Part shown: positions 1 to 6,293 of the stretch, one piece after another | Position numbering within the stretch: the first letter of the stretch is position 1 | How the letters are laid out: every line of letters starts with the position of its first letter | Assembly (NCBI GenBank): GCA_964346395.1 | Contig: CAYFUT010000081.1 | Span: 1 to 11,026, forward strand | Length of the DNA stretch: 11,026 nucleotides | Source: CAYFUT01 sp964346395 | Lineage (GTDB): Bacteria > Bacillota > Halanaerobiia > Halobacteroidales > Halobacteroidaceae | Direction: 5' to 3' | Notes under the pieces: generated by a model | Databases searched by the model: none | The model's input: only the letters and a program-made list of their open reading frames with translations | Told to the model about the DNA's origin: nothing | Program-made: the position numbers and the translations under genes

Positions 1-20
1 ATAGAAAGGGGGGAGAATTT

Positions 21-998
21 GTGTTCCAGTTTGATAAAAAACTAAATTTTTCAGCTAGTGAACTAGATGTATTAGCAGTAGGAGAAGTATTAGTCGATAT
101 AATTTCTTCTGAGCTGGTTCCTTCTTTTAAGGAAGCTGCTAGTTTTGACCGTTATTTTGGGGGATCACCAGCTAATATTGTGATGAATACCAGGCAATTA
201 GGAGCTAAAACTGCTTTAATCAGTAAAGTAGGTGCTGATGGTTTAGGAGATTTTTTGCTCGGTAAGCTGAAAGAAAGAGAAGTGGATACGCGGGGAGTAA
301 TTGTCAGTCCGCAGCATAATACTTCTGTGGTGCTAGTTACTCAAAGCAAAGAAAGTCCGGAGTTTTTAGCCTATCGAGAGGCGGATAAGAATTTACGACC
401 AGGGGAAATTGAAGAGCTGGCGGGTATAATTAAAGAGACGAAAATTATTCATTTATCTACTTTTGCCTTATCAGCTCCTCAGACTCGGAAAGCAATGCTG
501 AAGGCAGTAGAAATTGCTGAACGGCAGGAGAAAATAATCAGTTTAGATCCTAATTATCGGCCGCAGCTGTGGGAAGGACCTGAGGATGGGCAGCAGTTTA
601 TTAAAGATTTGTTAGCAAGAATTAATATTGTAAAACCTTCACTTGATGATGCAGAAGCGCTATTTGGATCGGGAGAACCTGAAGATTATCTCCGGCAGTT
701 TCATCAGGCAGGAGTGGAACTAGTAATTTTAACTTTAGGTGCTGACGGGGTATTAATTTCTACAGGACAGGAAATGATAAAGCTAGATAGTTTTGCTACC
801 GAAGTAATAGATACAACAGGAGCCGGGGATGCATTCTGGTCTGGATTGTATGCTTCCTTAGTTGATGGCGACTGTTTAACAACTGCAGTTAAAGTAGGGA
901 ATGCAGCGGCAAGTTTAGCTTTACGGCAGATTGGAGCTTTAGCTGAGTTACCGGAAAAAGATAAGATAATCAATCAATTTAAATTGAAGGAGGAATAA
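21..998 (+). CDS. PfkB-family sugar kinase, probable fructokinase
   Basis: Ribokinase/PfkB-fold cytoplasmic kinase of 325 aa, the usual length for the family. It most likely phosphorylates fructose to fructose 6-phosphate with ATP. The first PfkB signature is at about residues 47-61 (GGSPANIVMNTRQLG). The second is at 264-272 (DTTGAGDAF), giving the anion-hole GAGD and the catalytic base Asp270. The DPNYR stretch at 176-180 is typical of fructokinases and 2-keto-3-deoxygluconate kinases. GTG at 21 is chosen because an AAGGGGGGAG ribosome binding site lies at about 6-15. The stop is 4 nt before the sucrose-phosphate synthase gene, so the two are surely co-transcribed; this makes fructose the best substrate guess, since fructose 6-phosphate is the acceptor of the next enzyme. 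Other PfkB substrates (2-keto-3-deoxygluconate, ribose, tagatose 6-phosphate) cannot be excluded. The family is certain, the substrate inferred. The operon probably starts upstream of the window. Confidence 0.88.
   Translation: MFQFDKKLNFSASELDVLAVGEVLVDIISSELVPSFKEAASFDRYFGGSPANIVMNTRQLGAKTALISKVGADGLGDFLLGKLKEREVDTRGVIVSPQHNTSVVLVTQSKESPEFLAYREADKNLRPGEIEELAGIIKETKIIHLSTFALSAPQTRKAMLKAVEIAERQEKIISLDPNYRPQLWEGPEDGQQFIKDLLARINIVKPSLDDAEALFGSGEPEDYLRQFHQAGVELVILTLGADGVLISTGQEMIKLDSFATEVIDTTGAGDAFWSGLYASLVDGDCLTTAVKVGNAAASLALRQIGALAELPEKDKIINQFKLKEE
987..993 (+). promoter_or_regulatory. Ribosome binding site of the sucrose-phosphate synthase gene
   Basis: A full AAGGAGG sits inside the last codons of the fructokinase gene, 9 nt before ATG 1003. 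It fixes the start of the synthase and indicates translational coupling of the two genes. Confidence 0.85.
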
Positions 999-1002
999 TA
1001 CA

Positions 1003-2511
1003 ATGGGGCAGCCAGAATTAGTTGCTTTTCTAAATCCACAGGGGAATTTTGATCCGGCGGATAGCTATTGGACGGAACATCCTGACTTTGGAGGTCAGCT
1101 TGTGTATGTGAAGGAAGTTTCAGTGGCAATGGCGGAAGAATTTGATGTTCAGGTAGATATTATAACTAGGCAGATAAAGGATGAGGAGTGGTCGGAATTT
1201 GCCCGCAAATTTGATTCCTATGCAGTTAGTGATAAAGTAAGGATCATTCGGATTCCATTTGGGGGCGATCAATTTTTAGCTAAGGAACAGTTATGGCCTC
1301 ATTTACATGAATATGTAGATAATACAATTCAATTTTATCAGTCAGAGGGTAAACTGCCGGATATAGTTACTACTCATTATGGAGATGGCGGATTATCAGG
1401 TGCTATTTTACAGCAGAAAACAGGAATTCCGTTTACTTTTACTGGACATTCTCTAGGAGCGCAGAAGATGGATAAACTGAATGCTGACCTTGATAATATC
1501 AAAGAATTAAATGATAGATTTAACTTTCACCGGCGGTTAGTAGCAGAAAGAATTAGTATGAGTAATTCTGCTAGTATTTTTGTAAGTACTAATCAGGAGC
1601 GGGAAGAGCAGTATACGCATCGAGCCTATAAAGGGGCAGTACAGGTAGATAATGATCATAAGTTTGCAGTAGTACCACCGGGAGCTAATACAGATATTTT
1701 CAATCCTGATACTTCTAATGAAGCAGAAGAAAAAATTCAGAATAAAATTGAAGAAGTTTTTGCCCGGGATTTGGCGGAGGAAAGGCGAGAATTACCGGCA
1801 ATTTTACTGGCTAGCCGGTTAGACCATAAGAAAAATCATGTAGGAGCGGTCAAAGCTTTTGCCCAAAGCGATGAACTACAGAAAAAGGGAAATTTGGTAA
1901 TCACTTTGCGGGGGATTAATAACCCGTTTGCTGATTATTCTTCAATCAGTGGAGAAGAAAAAGAGATATTAGACGAAATCATGGGAATTATTGATGAATA
2001 TGATCTGCAGGGTAAAGTTAGTATGTTTTCCCTGGCCAGCCAGAAAGAATTAGCAGCTTGCTATCGTACTTTAGCTGACTATAATTCGGTATTCTGTTTA
2101 ACAGCTTATTATGAGCCGTTTGGTCTGGCGCCTGTGGAAGCAATGGCCTCTGGACTGCCGGCGGTAGTTACTAAAAATGGAGGACCGTCAGAAATTATGC
2201 GGGAAGGCGATAAAAAGTTTGGTATTTTAGTAGATCCTGAAGATCCAACTGATATTGCCCGCGGGCTGTTGGAAGTAGTTGGTGAGGAAGCTGCCTGGCA
2301 TAAGTATAGAACAGCAGGCCAAAAACGAGTAGAAGAGAAGTATACTTGGGCCAGCACTGCCGAAGGATATTTGGATCGGCTGGAAGCAATTTTAGCTGAA
2401 CCGGAAAAATATGTACCGACTACTCCCCAGGAAATACCGGAGTACTTTTTAACTGGTGACCAAACCCAGGATATTTCATTAGCTTATTTAAAGCAGTTGT
2501 ATCTGGAGTAA
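1003..2511 (+). CDS. Sucrose-phosphate synthase (GT-B, GT4-type glycosyltransferase)
   Basis: Transfers glucose from UDP-glucose (or ADP-glucose) to fructose 6-phosphate, giving sucrose 6-phosphate; cytoplasmic, 502 aa. The N-terminal Rossmann half carries the FGGQLVYVKEV loop (29-39) and the TGHSLG motif (147-152) that marks the SPS/sucrose synthase group. The C-terminal nucleotide-sugar half carries PPGANTDIF (225-233), ASRLDHKKN (270-278, donor-phosphate Arg272 and Lys277), the E-x7-E motif EPFGLAPVE (371-379) and GGPSEI (393-398). The N-terminus and these motifs agree, from memory, with the Halothermothrix orenii enzyme of similar size. There is no C-terminal phosphatase domain, unlike plant and some cyanobacterial SPS proteins, so a separate phosphatase is needed to release sucrose. 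Fructokinase lies directly upstream. In a halophile the product is most likely an osmolyte, but that role is inferred. A plain sucrose synthase is less likely because those are about 800 aa. Confidence 0.93.
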   Translation: MGQPELVAFLNPQGNFDPADSYWTEHPDFGGQLVYVKEVSVAMAEEFDVQVDIITRQIKDEEWSEFARKFDSYAVSDKVRIIRIPFGGDQFLAKEQLWPHLHEYVDNTIQFYQSEGKLPDIVTTHYGDGGLSGAILQQKTGIPFTFTGHSLGAQKMDKLNADLDNIKELNDRFNFHRRLVAERISMSNSASIFVSTNQEREEQYTHRAYKGAVQVDNDHKFAVVPPGANTDIFNPDTSNEAEEKIQNKIEEVFARDLAEERRELPAILLASRLDHKKNHVGAVKAFAQSDELQKKGNLVITLRGINNPFADYSSISGEEKEILDEIMGIIDEYDLQGKVSMFSLASQKELAACYRTLADYNSVFCLTAYYEPFGLAPVEAMASGLPAVVTKNGGPSEIMREGDKKFGILVDPEDPTDIARGLLEVVGEEAAWHKYRTAGQKRVEEKYTWASTAEGYLDRLEAILAEPEKYVPTTPQEIPEYFLTGDQTQDISLAYLKQLYLE

Positions 2512-2514
2512 GAT

Positions 2515-2557
2515 AAGCCGAGAGGAACTTTTTGCGGTTTTCTTTCTTTTTTTCTGC
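2515..2557 (+). terminator. Weak possible terminator after the sucrose-phosphate synthase gene
   Basis: AAGCCG (2515-2520) can pair with CGGTTT (2535-2540, one G-U) around a 14-nt loop, followed by a T-rich run (TTTCTTTCTTTTTTT). The stem is short and AT-weak, so termination may be partial. Its position directly after the stop codon and before a new promoter fits the end of a transcription unit. Confidence 0.3.
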
Positions 2558-2562
2558 CGGTA

Positions 2563-2571
2563 TGGTATAAT
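2563..2571 (+). promoter_or_regulatory. Extended -10 promoter for the galT-like gene
   Basis: TGG-TATAAT (TG at 2563-2564, perfect -10 hexamer at 2566-2571). The -35 region (about 2543-2548, TTTCTT) is poor, as is common for extended -10 promoters. The predicted transcription start is near 2578, giving a leader of about 68 nt. Confidence 0.65.
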
Positions 2572-2580
2572 TGATTTAGT

Positions 2581-2600
2581 TTATGCAAACCATTGCATAA
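2581..2600 (+). promoter_or_regulatory. Perfect inverted repeat at the galT start site, probable repressor operator
   Basis: Arms TTATGCAA (2581-2588) and TTGCATAA (2593-2600) are exact reverse complements around ACCA. The site begins a few bases after the predicted +1, where a bound protein would block transcription. The core TGCAAAC-CATTGCA resembles LacI/GalR-family operators of the GCAAACGTTTGC type, but with central CC in place of CG. The regulator gene is not in this window. The symmetry is seen; the family assignment is inferred. Confidence 0.55.
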
Positions 2601-2645
2601 TTAAAAGAAATAAAGCTAGATAAGAAAATAAGGAGGCAAGATGAA

Positions 2646-3647
2646 ATGTCAGAAATAAGGGAAGATATCATTACGGGAAATCATGTAGTAATAGCTTCGG
2701 AACGAGGAAAACGCCCTCATGATTTTGAACATGAAGAAGAAACTAAACAAGATGATGGGTACTGTCCGTTTTGCTACGGCAATGAAGGTGATACACCGCC
2801 GGAAATTATGGCTGTTAGTGATGACCCAGAGCGGAAAGAAAATGAATCAGGCTGGCAGATAAGAGTAGTGCCGAATAAGTTTGCAGCTTTAGATATTGAT
2901 GAAGATTTTTATCATCAGGATGGATTTTATAAGAAAATAAGTGGAGTAGGAGCGGCTGAAGTATTAATTGAATCTCCAGAACACAATAGTAGTTTGGGAA
3001 CTCATGAATTAGATCATGTAACTGATATAATTAAGTCGCTAAAAAAGCGGTATGTAGATCTCAGTTGTGATGAACGGTTAAAATATGTTCAAATTTTTAA
3101 GAACCACGGAGGAACTGCGGGAGCTTCTTTGGCACATCCCCACTGGCAGATTATGGCTACTCCCTTGGTGCCGGCTGCAGTTACTGGGGAACTGGATGGT
3201 GCTCAAGACTATTACCAAGAAAATAAAAGTTGTGCTTATTGTGATGTTTTAGAACATGAATTAAAAAATGAAGAACGAATTGTAGATAAAAGTGAGAAAT
3301 TTGCTGCTTTTGCCCCGTATGCTTCGCGTTATCCTTTTGAAACCTGGGTAATGCCCCGCGGACATCAAAGTTGTTTTGGGGCAATTAAGGAAGAAGAAAT
3401 TGAAGATTTAGCTGAAGTGCTGCAGAAAATAATTAGAAAAATAGAAGTTGGTTTTGATTATCCGCCCTATAATATTGTTTTACATACAGCGCCGTTTGTA
3501 GACGGGGTAGAGGAAAAATACCACTGGCATGTGGAAATTTTACCCCGACTATCAATTACAGCTGGTTTTGAATTGGGAACCGGTAATTTTATTAATCCTA
3601 CGCCGCCGGAAGTTGCTGCCCAATCGATTAAAGAGATTAAAATATAA
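2646..3647 (+). CDS. galT: Galactose-1-phosphate uridylyltransferase-like nucleotidyltransferase
   Basis: HIT-superfamily hexose-1-phosphate nucleotidyltransferase of 333 aa. In the Leloir pathway GalT swaps UMP between UDP-glucose and galactose 1-phosphate. The active-site motif is His164-Pro-His166-Trp-Gln168; His166 would carry the nucleotidyl group. Cys40/Cys43 (CPFC), with His164, form a likely metal site. A second CxxC pair (Cys196, Cys199) opens the C-terminal half, which ends in a His-Trp-His-Val-Glu motif at 293-297. ATG 2646 is preferred over the out-of-frame ATG at 2641 because AAGGAGG (2630-2636) lies 9 nt upstream of it. It has its own promoter and operator and ends at a strong terminator, so it is a single-gene unit. 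No galK or galE is adjacent. The Trp after HPH, where classical GalT has Gly, leaves open an ADP-glucose or UDP-sugar phosphorylase activity. Fold certain, substrate less so. Confidence 0.8.
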   Translation: MSEIREDIITGNHVVIASERGKRPHDFEHEEETKQDDGYCPFCYGNEGDTPPEIMAVSDDPERKENESGWQIRVVPNKFAALDIDEDFYHQDGFYKKISGVGAAEVLIESPEHNSSLGTHELDHVTDIIKSLKKRYVDLSCDERLKYVQIFKNHGGTAGASLAHPHWQIMATPLVPAAVTGELDGAQDYYQENKSCAYCDVLEHELKNEERIVDKSEKFAAFAPYASRYPFETWVMPRGHQSCFGAIKEEEIEDLAEVLQKIIRKIEVGFDYPPYNIVLHTAPFVDGVEEKYHWHVEILPRLSITAGFELGTGNFINPTPPEVAAQSIKEIKI

Positions 3648-3754
3648 CTGATTAAGAAAAAAGATAGCCTAAATTGCAGGCGGAAAAGTAGTAATATTTG
3701 TTGCTAGTTCAGAGTGAGAAGTAACTGAAAGGAGAATTGCTGAATTAAAAAATA

Positions 3755-3793
3755 AAAAAAGTAGAGTTCCTCTTTGAGAGGAACTCTTTTTTA
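3755..3793 (+). terminator. Strong intrinsic terminator after galT
   Basis: AGAGTTCCTC (3763-3772) pairs perfectly with GAGGAACTCT (3778-3787) around a 5-nt loop TTTGA, followed by T3787-T3792. An A-rich run (3754-3760) precedes the stem, so it could also work on the other strand. It lies 115 nt after the galT stop; the bases between hold no recognisable gene. Confidence 0.88.
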
Positions 3794-3802
3794 TTATATA
3801 AT
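3774..3802 (+). promoter_or_regulatory. Promoter for the HAD hydrolase-rarA unit, nested in the terminator
   Basis: TTGAGA (3774-3779, one mismatch to TTGACA), a 17-bp spacer and a perfect TATAAT (3797-3802). The -35 box lies in the loop and right arm of the galT terminator. Transcription would start near 3809, giving a leader of about 78 nt before GTG 3887. A second, weaker -10 (TATACT, 3858-3863) lacks a good -35. Confidence 0.65.
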
Positions 3803-3886
3803 GTAGAAGGATAGCCATAATTTTAGCAAATAGTTCTTCATTATCGCTTATAAACTATATACTTCAATTTTAAAGGGGGTAATTCA

Positions 3887-4687
3887 GTGAATTATAAATT
3901 AGTAGCTATTGATATGGATGGAACTTTATTAGATAAAGAAAGTCGAGTATTAGAGAGAAATCGAATAATGATTGAAAAATTAGCTGACCGAGGAGTAGAT
4001 TTTGTATTGGCTAGTGGGAGGCCCTACCAATCTCTACATCCTTATACGGAAAAATTAGAAGTTTATTTGCCGTTGATTAGTGCTAACGGTTCAATTATCA
4101 GATGTACTTTAACGGATAAAATTTATCATAAATCTAGTATCTCCCTGGATTTGGCTCGAGAAATACTTGAGTATGGAGAAAAGAATGGCTATTCAGTGAG
4201 CTTGTATTATCCGGATAAGATTGTCACCCGGGAGGAGAAGATGGCAAAGGGACATCGAGAGGAAGAAGGGGTAGAACCCAAGGTAGTGGATAAATTTTCT
4301 ATTACTACTCCGCCGGCTAAGATAATTTATTATGCTGCTCCTCCTAAAATTAAAAGAGGAGTAACTTACTTATCTGAAAAATATAAGGATGAATTATATG
4401 TTACGCAGTCGGATGATGAATACCTAGAAGTTATGAATTTAGAAGTTTCGAAAGGCTCTGCTTTACAATATATGATGGAACGAATGAATTTTTCTGCTGA
4501 AGAAGTAGTCTCGATTGGGAATAATTATAATGATGTAGCGATGTTTAAAGTAGCGGGTTTATCGGTAGCTATGGAGAATGCTCCCGAAGGGGTTAAAGAA
4601 GCGGCGGATTTTGTTACTAAGAATAATGAGGAAGCTGGAGTAGCATATGCCCTGGAGCAGATATTTTTAAAGAATAATTGGGGCTAA
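3887..4687 (+). CDS. Cof-type HAD-IIB hydrolase (phosphatase)
   Basis: Cytoplasmic haloacid-dehalogenase-superfamily phosphatase of 266 aa, a normal size for the Cof/YidA group, which acts on sugar phosphates and other small phosphate esters. Motif I DMDGTLL contains the nucleophile Asp9 and acid/base Asp11. Motif II is the Ser in LASGRP (Ser43). Motif III is the Lys in SKGSAL (Lys189). Motif IV reads GNNYND (211-216), with Asn212 where the family usually has Asp; Asp216 is kept. The C2-type cap lies between roughly residues 80 and 185. GTG 3887 is chosen for the AAAGGGGG site at 3872-3879. It is followed after 44 nt by rarA with no terminator between. The substrate cannot be read from sequence. 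Because sucrose-phosphate synthase lies nearby without a phosphatase, sucrose 6-phosphate is one possible substrate, but this gene is in a separate transcription unit and the idea is weak. Confidence 0.88.
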   Translation: MNYKLVAIDMDGTLLDKESRVLERNRIMIEKLADRGVDFVLASGRPYQSLHPYTEKLEVYLPLISANGSIIRCTLTDKIYHKSSISLDLAREILEYGEKNGYSVSLYYPDKIVTREEKMAKGHREEEGVEPKVVDKFSITTPPAKIIYYAAPPKIKRGVTYLSEKYKDELYVTQSDDEYLEVMNLEVSKGSALQYMMERMNFSAEEVVSIGNNYNDVAMFKVAGLSVAMENAPEGVKEAADFVTKNNEEAGVAYALEQIFLKNNWG

Positions 4688-4731
4688 GAAGGTTTAAAGT
4701 AAACTTAGTTATTTATACTGGAGGGAAAATA

Positions 4732-6036
4732 GTGGATTTATTTAGCCAACAAGCCGGAGAAAATAATAGTAAGCCCTTGGCTGCTAGAATGCGTCCCCAG
4801 ACATTAGATGAATTTATTGGTCAGGAAGAAATAGTGGGGGAAGGAAAGCTGCTGCGGCGGGCTATTGAAGCAGATAGGCTGCAGTCGGTTATTTTTTATG
4901 GCCCGCCGGGGACGGGGAAAACCACTTTGGCCCGGATTATTGCTAATACTACGGAAGCAGAATTTGAAAGTTTGAATGCAGTTACTTCGGGCGTCAAGGA
5001 CATTCGAGAAGTGATTAATCGGGCCCGGGAAAGGCAGGGGATGTATAGCACAGAAACGGTTTTATTTATTGATGAAATACATAGATTTAATAAGTCGCAG
5101 CAAGATGCTCTGCTGCCGGCAGTGGAAAAAGGGACAGTGGTATTGATTGGAGCTACTACGGAAAATCCTTATTTTGAAGTTAATTCGCCGTTAGTATCGC
5201 GCTCTCGGATTTTTAAATTAAATCCATTAGCGGAGGAAGAAATAAAAGATATTTTACGTTGGGCTCTGGAAAATAAAGAACGCGGACTGGGAAATTATGA
5301 TTTTGAGATTACCGAGGCTGCTGTGGAACATTTAGCTCAGGCTTCTGATGGTGATGCCCGGCAGGCTTTGAATGCTTTAGAACTTGCGGTGTTGACTACT
5401 CCCCAGCAGGAAGGAGAAAAAAGGATAGATTTAGAAGTGGCCGAAGAATCGATTCAGCAAAAGGCTATTAATTATGATAAAAGTGGTGACCAGCATTATG
5501 ATGTGATTTCGGCGTTTATAAAGAGTTTGCGCGGCTCTGATCCCGATGCTGCGTTGTATTGGTTAGCTAAAATGATCAAAGCAGGAGAAGATCCCCGGTT
5601 TATAGCGCGCCGGATGATTGTTCATGCAGCAGAAGATGTAGGAAATGCTAATCCGCATGCCTTGATGGTGGCCAATGCTGCTGCCCGAGCAGTGGAATAT
5701 GTGGGGCTACCGGAGGCTAGAATTCCTTTAGCTCAAGCAGCAATTTATATTGCTGCGGCCCCCAAAAGTAATGCTGCGGTAACGGGAATTGATCAGGCTT
5801 TACAGGCGGTAGAAAAAGAAACCACTTCGGGAGTGCCGCCCCACTTACGAGATGCTCATTATCAGGGAGCAGACGATTTAGGGCATGGGGCAGGCTATAA
5901 ATATCCGCACAGTTACCCGGGGAGTTATGTTGCTCAACAGTATTTACCGGATGAATTAGTGAACAGCAAATTTTATCAGCCGAGCGGCAACGGATATGAA
6001 AAGAAAATTGAACAGTTTTTAGATCAGTTAGAGTAA
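4732..6036 (+). CDS. rarA: Replication-associated recombination protein A (AAA+ ATPase)
   Basis: Homologue of E. coli RarA/MgsA and eukaryotic WRNIP1, an ATPase related to clamp loaders that acts at stalled replication forks. With GTG 4732 the protein has 434 aa, the usual length. Walker A GPPGTGKTT is at 57-65, Walker B LFIDEIHRF at 111-119, sensor 1 GATTENP at 140-146, the arginine-finger region SRSRIF at 156-161 and sensor 2 DGDARQALN at 206-214. The C-terminal tetramerisation part has APKSNA, PPHLRD and a conserved YKYPH block. The reading frame is open back to TTG 4678, but GTG 4732 is preferred: GGAGGG at about 4720-4725 precedes it, and MDLFSQQ is a typical RarA N-terminus. The longer version would overlap the HAD gene. 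Probably transcribed from the promoter at 3774. Downstream sequence enters an assembly gap, so its terminator is not seen. Confidence 0.95.
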   Translation: MDLFSQQAGENNSKPLAARMRPQTLDEFIGQEEIVGEGKLLRRAIEADRLQSVIFYGPPGTGKTTLARIIANTTEAEFESLNAVTSGVKDIREVINRARERQGMYSTETVLFIDEIHRFNKSQQDALLPAVEKGTVVLIGATTENPYFEVNSPLVSRSRIFKLNPLAEEEIKDILRWALENKERGLGNYDFEITEAAVEHLAQASDGDARQALNALELAVLTTPQQEGEKRIDLEVAEESIQQKAINYDKSGDQHYDVISAFIKSLRGSDPDAALYWLAKMIKAGEDPRFIARRMIVHAAEDVGNANPHALMVANAAARAVEYVGLPEARIPLAQAAIYIAAAPKSNAAVTGIDQALQAVEKETTSGVPPHLRDAHYQGADDLGHGAGYKYPHSYPGSYVAQQYLPDELVNSKFYQPSGNGYEKKIEQFLDQLE

Positions 6037-6040
6037 AAAT

Positions 6041-6062
6041 TGAGCTTGAGTTTGAGGCTGAG
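6041..6062 (+). repeat. Degenerate hexamer repeat, left edge of the gap
   Basis: TTGAGC-TTGAGT-TTGAGG-CTGAG: four units of a YTGAGN hexamer starting 4 nt after the rarA stop and running into the N block. The remaining length is hidden by the gap. Confidence 0.7.
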
Positions 6063-6162
6063 NNNNNNNNNNNNNNNNNNNNNNNNNNNNNNNNNNNNNN
6101 NNNNNNNNNNNNNNNNNNNNNNNNNNNNNNNNNNNNNNNNNNNNNNNNNNNNNNNNNNNNNN
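6063..6162. other. Assembly gap (100 N)
   Basis: Exactly 100 unknown bases, the conventional placeholder for a scaffold gap of unknown size. Any reading frame drawn through it is meaningless. The missing sequence may hold the rarA terminator and more repeat, or whole genes. Confidence 0.95.
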
Positions 6163-6173
6163 GTAGTAGTTTA

Positions 6174-6204
6174 CTCAACCTTAACCTCTGACTTAGACTC
6201 AATT
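6174..6204 (-). repeat. Degenerate hexamer repeat, right edge of the gap, opposite orientation
   Basis: Read on the minus strand this is TTGAGT-CTAAGT-CAGAGG-TTAAGG-TTGAG: a six-base period with a conserved AG at positions 4-5 of each unit. It is the same unit type as at 6041-6062, but inverted. CTCAACCTTAACCTC (6174-6188) matches the reverse complement of the left flank at 12 of 15 positions. Confidence 0.6.
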
Positions 6205-6219
6205 CGATATATTCTCGAA

Positions 6220-6248
6220 CGGACATTTGGCTGCAGGAAAAATATAGT
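6220..6248 (+). promoter_or_regulatory. Probable promoter for the yigZ-like operon
   Basis: CGGACA (6220-6225, 4 of 6 to TTGACA), 17-bp spacer, TATAGT (6243-6248, 5 of 6 to TATAAT). The predicted start is near 6255, leaving a short leader to the ATG at 6294. Two near-identical GCAGGAAnAAT copies (6233-6243 and 6255-6265) lie 22 bp apart, one in the spacer and one at the start site. Confidence 0.4.
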
Positions 6249-6293
6249 TTTATGGCAGGAACAATTAGATGTGTATAACCTTGGAGGGAGAAA

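Noticed and set aside
704..973. Minus-strand frame inside the fructokinase gene (similar ones at 2109-2389, 3181-3384, 7811-8029, 9445-9675)
   Set aside because: All lie wholly within genes with clear family motifs on the + strand and show low-complexity composition typical of antisense shadows.
2520..2529. The 10-mer GAGAGGAACT after the SPS gene, identical to the right arm of the galT terminator (3776-3785)
   Set aside because: Both precede T-rich runs, but the first copy lacks the complementary left arm. One 10-base match in AT-rich DNA can be chance, so it is not called a shared element.
3648..3760. Possible small gene or structured RNA between the galT stop and its terminator
   Set aside because: No start codon with a ribosome binding site leads to a frame of useful length, and the only hairpin (GCCT/AGGC near 3666) is four pairs.
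4678..4731. Extended N-terminus of rarA from TTG 4678
   Set aside because: It would overlap the HAD gene, has no ribosome binding site, and adds 18 residues unlike RarA; GTG 4732 has GGAGGG in front and gives the normal N-terminus.
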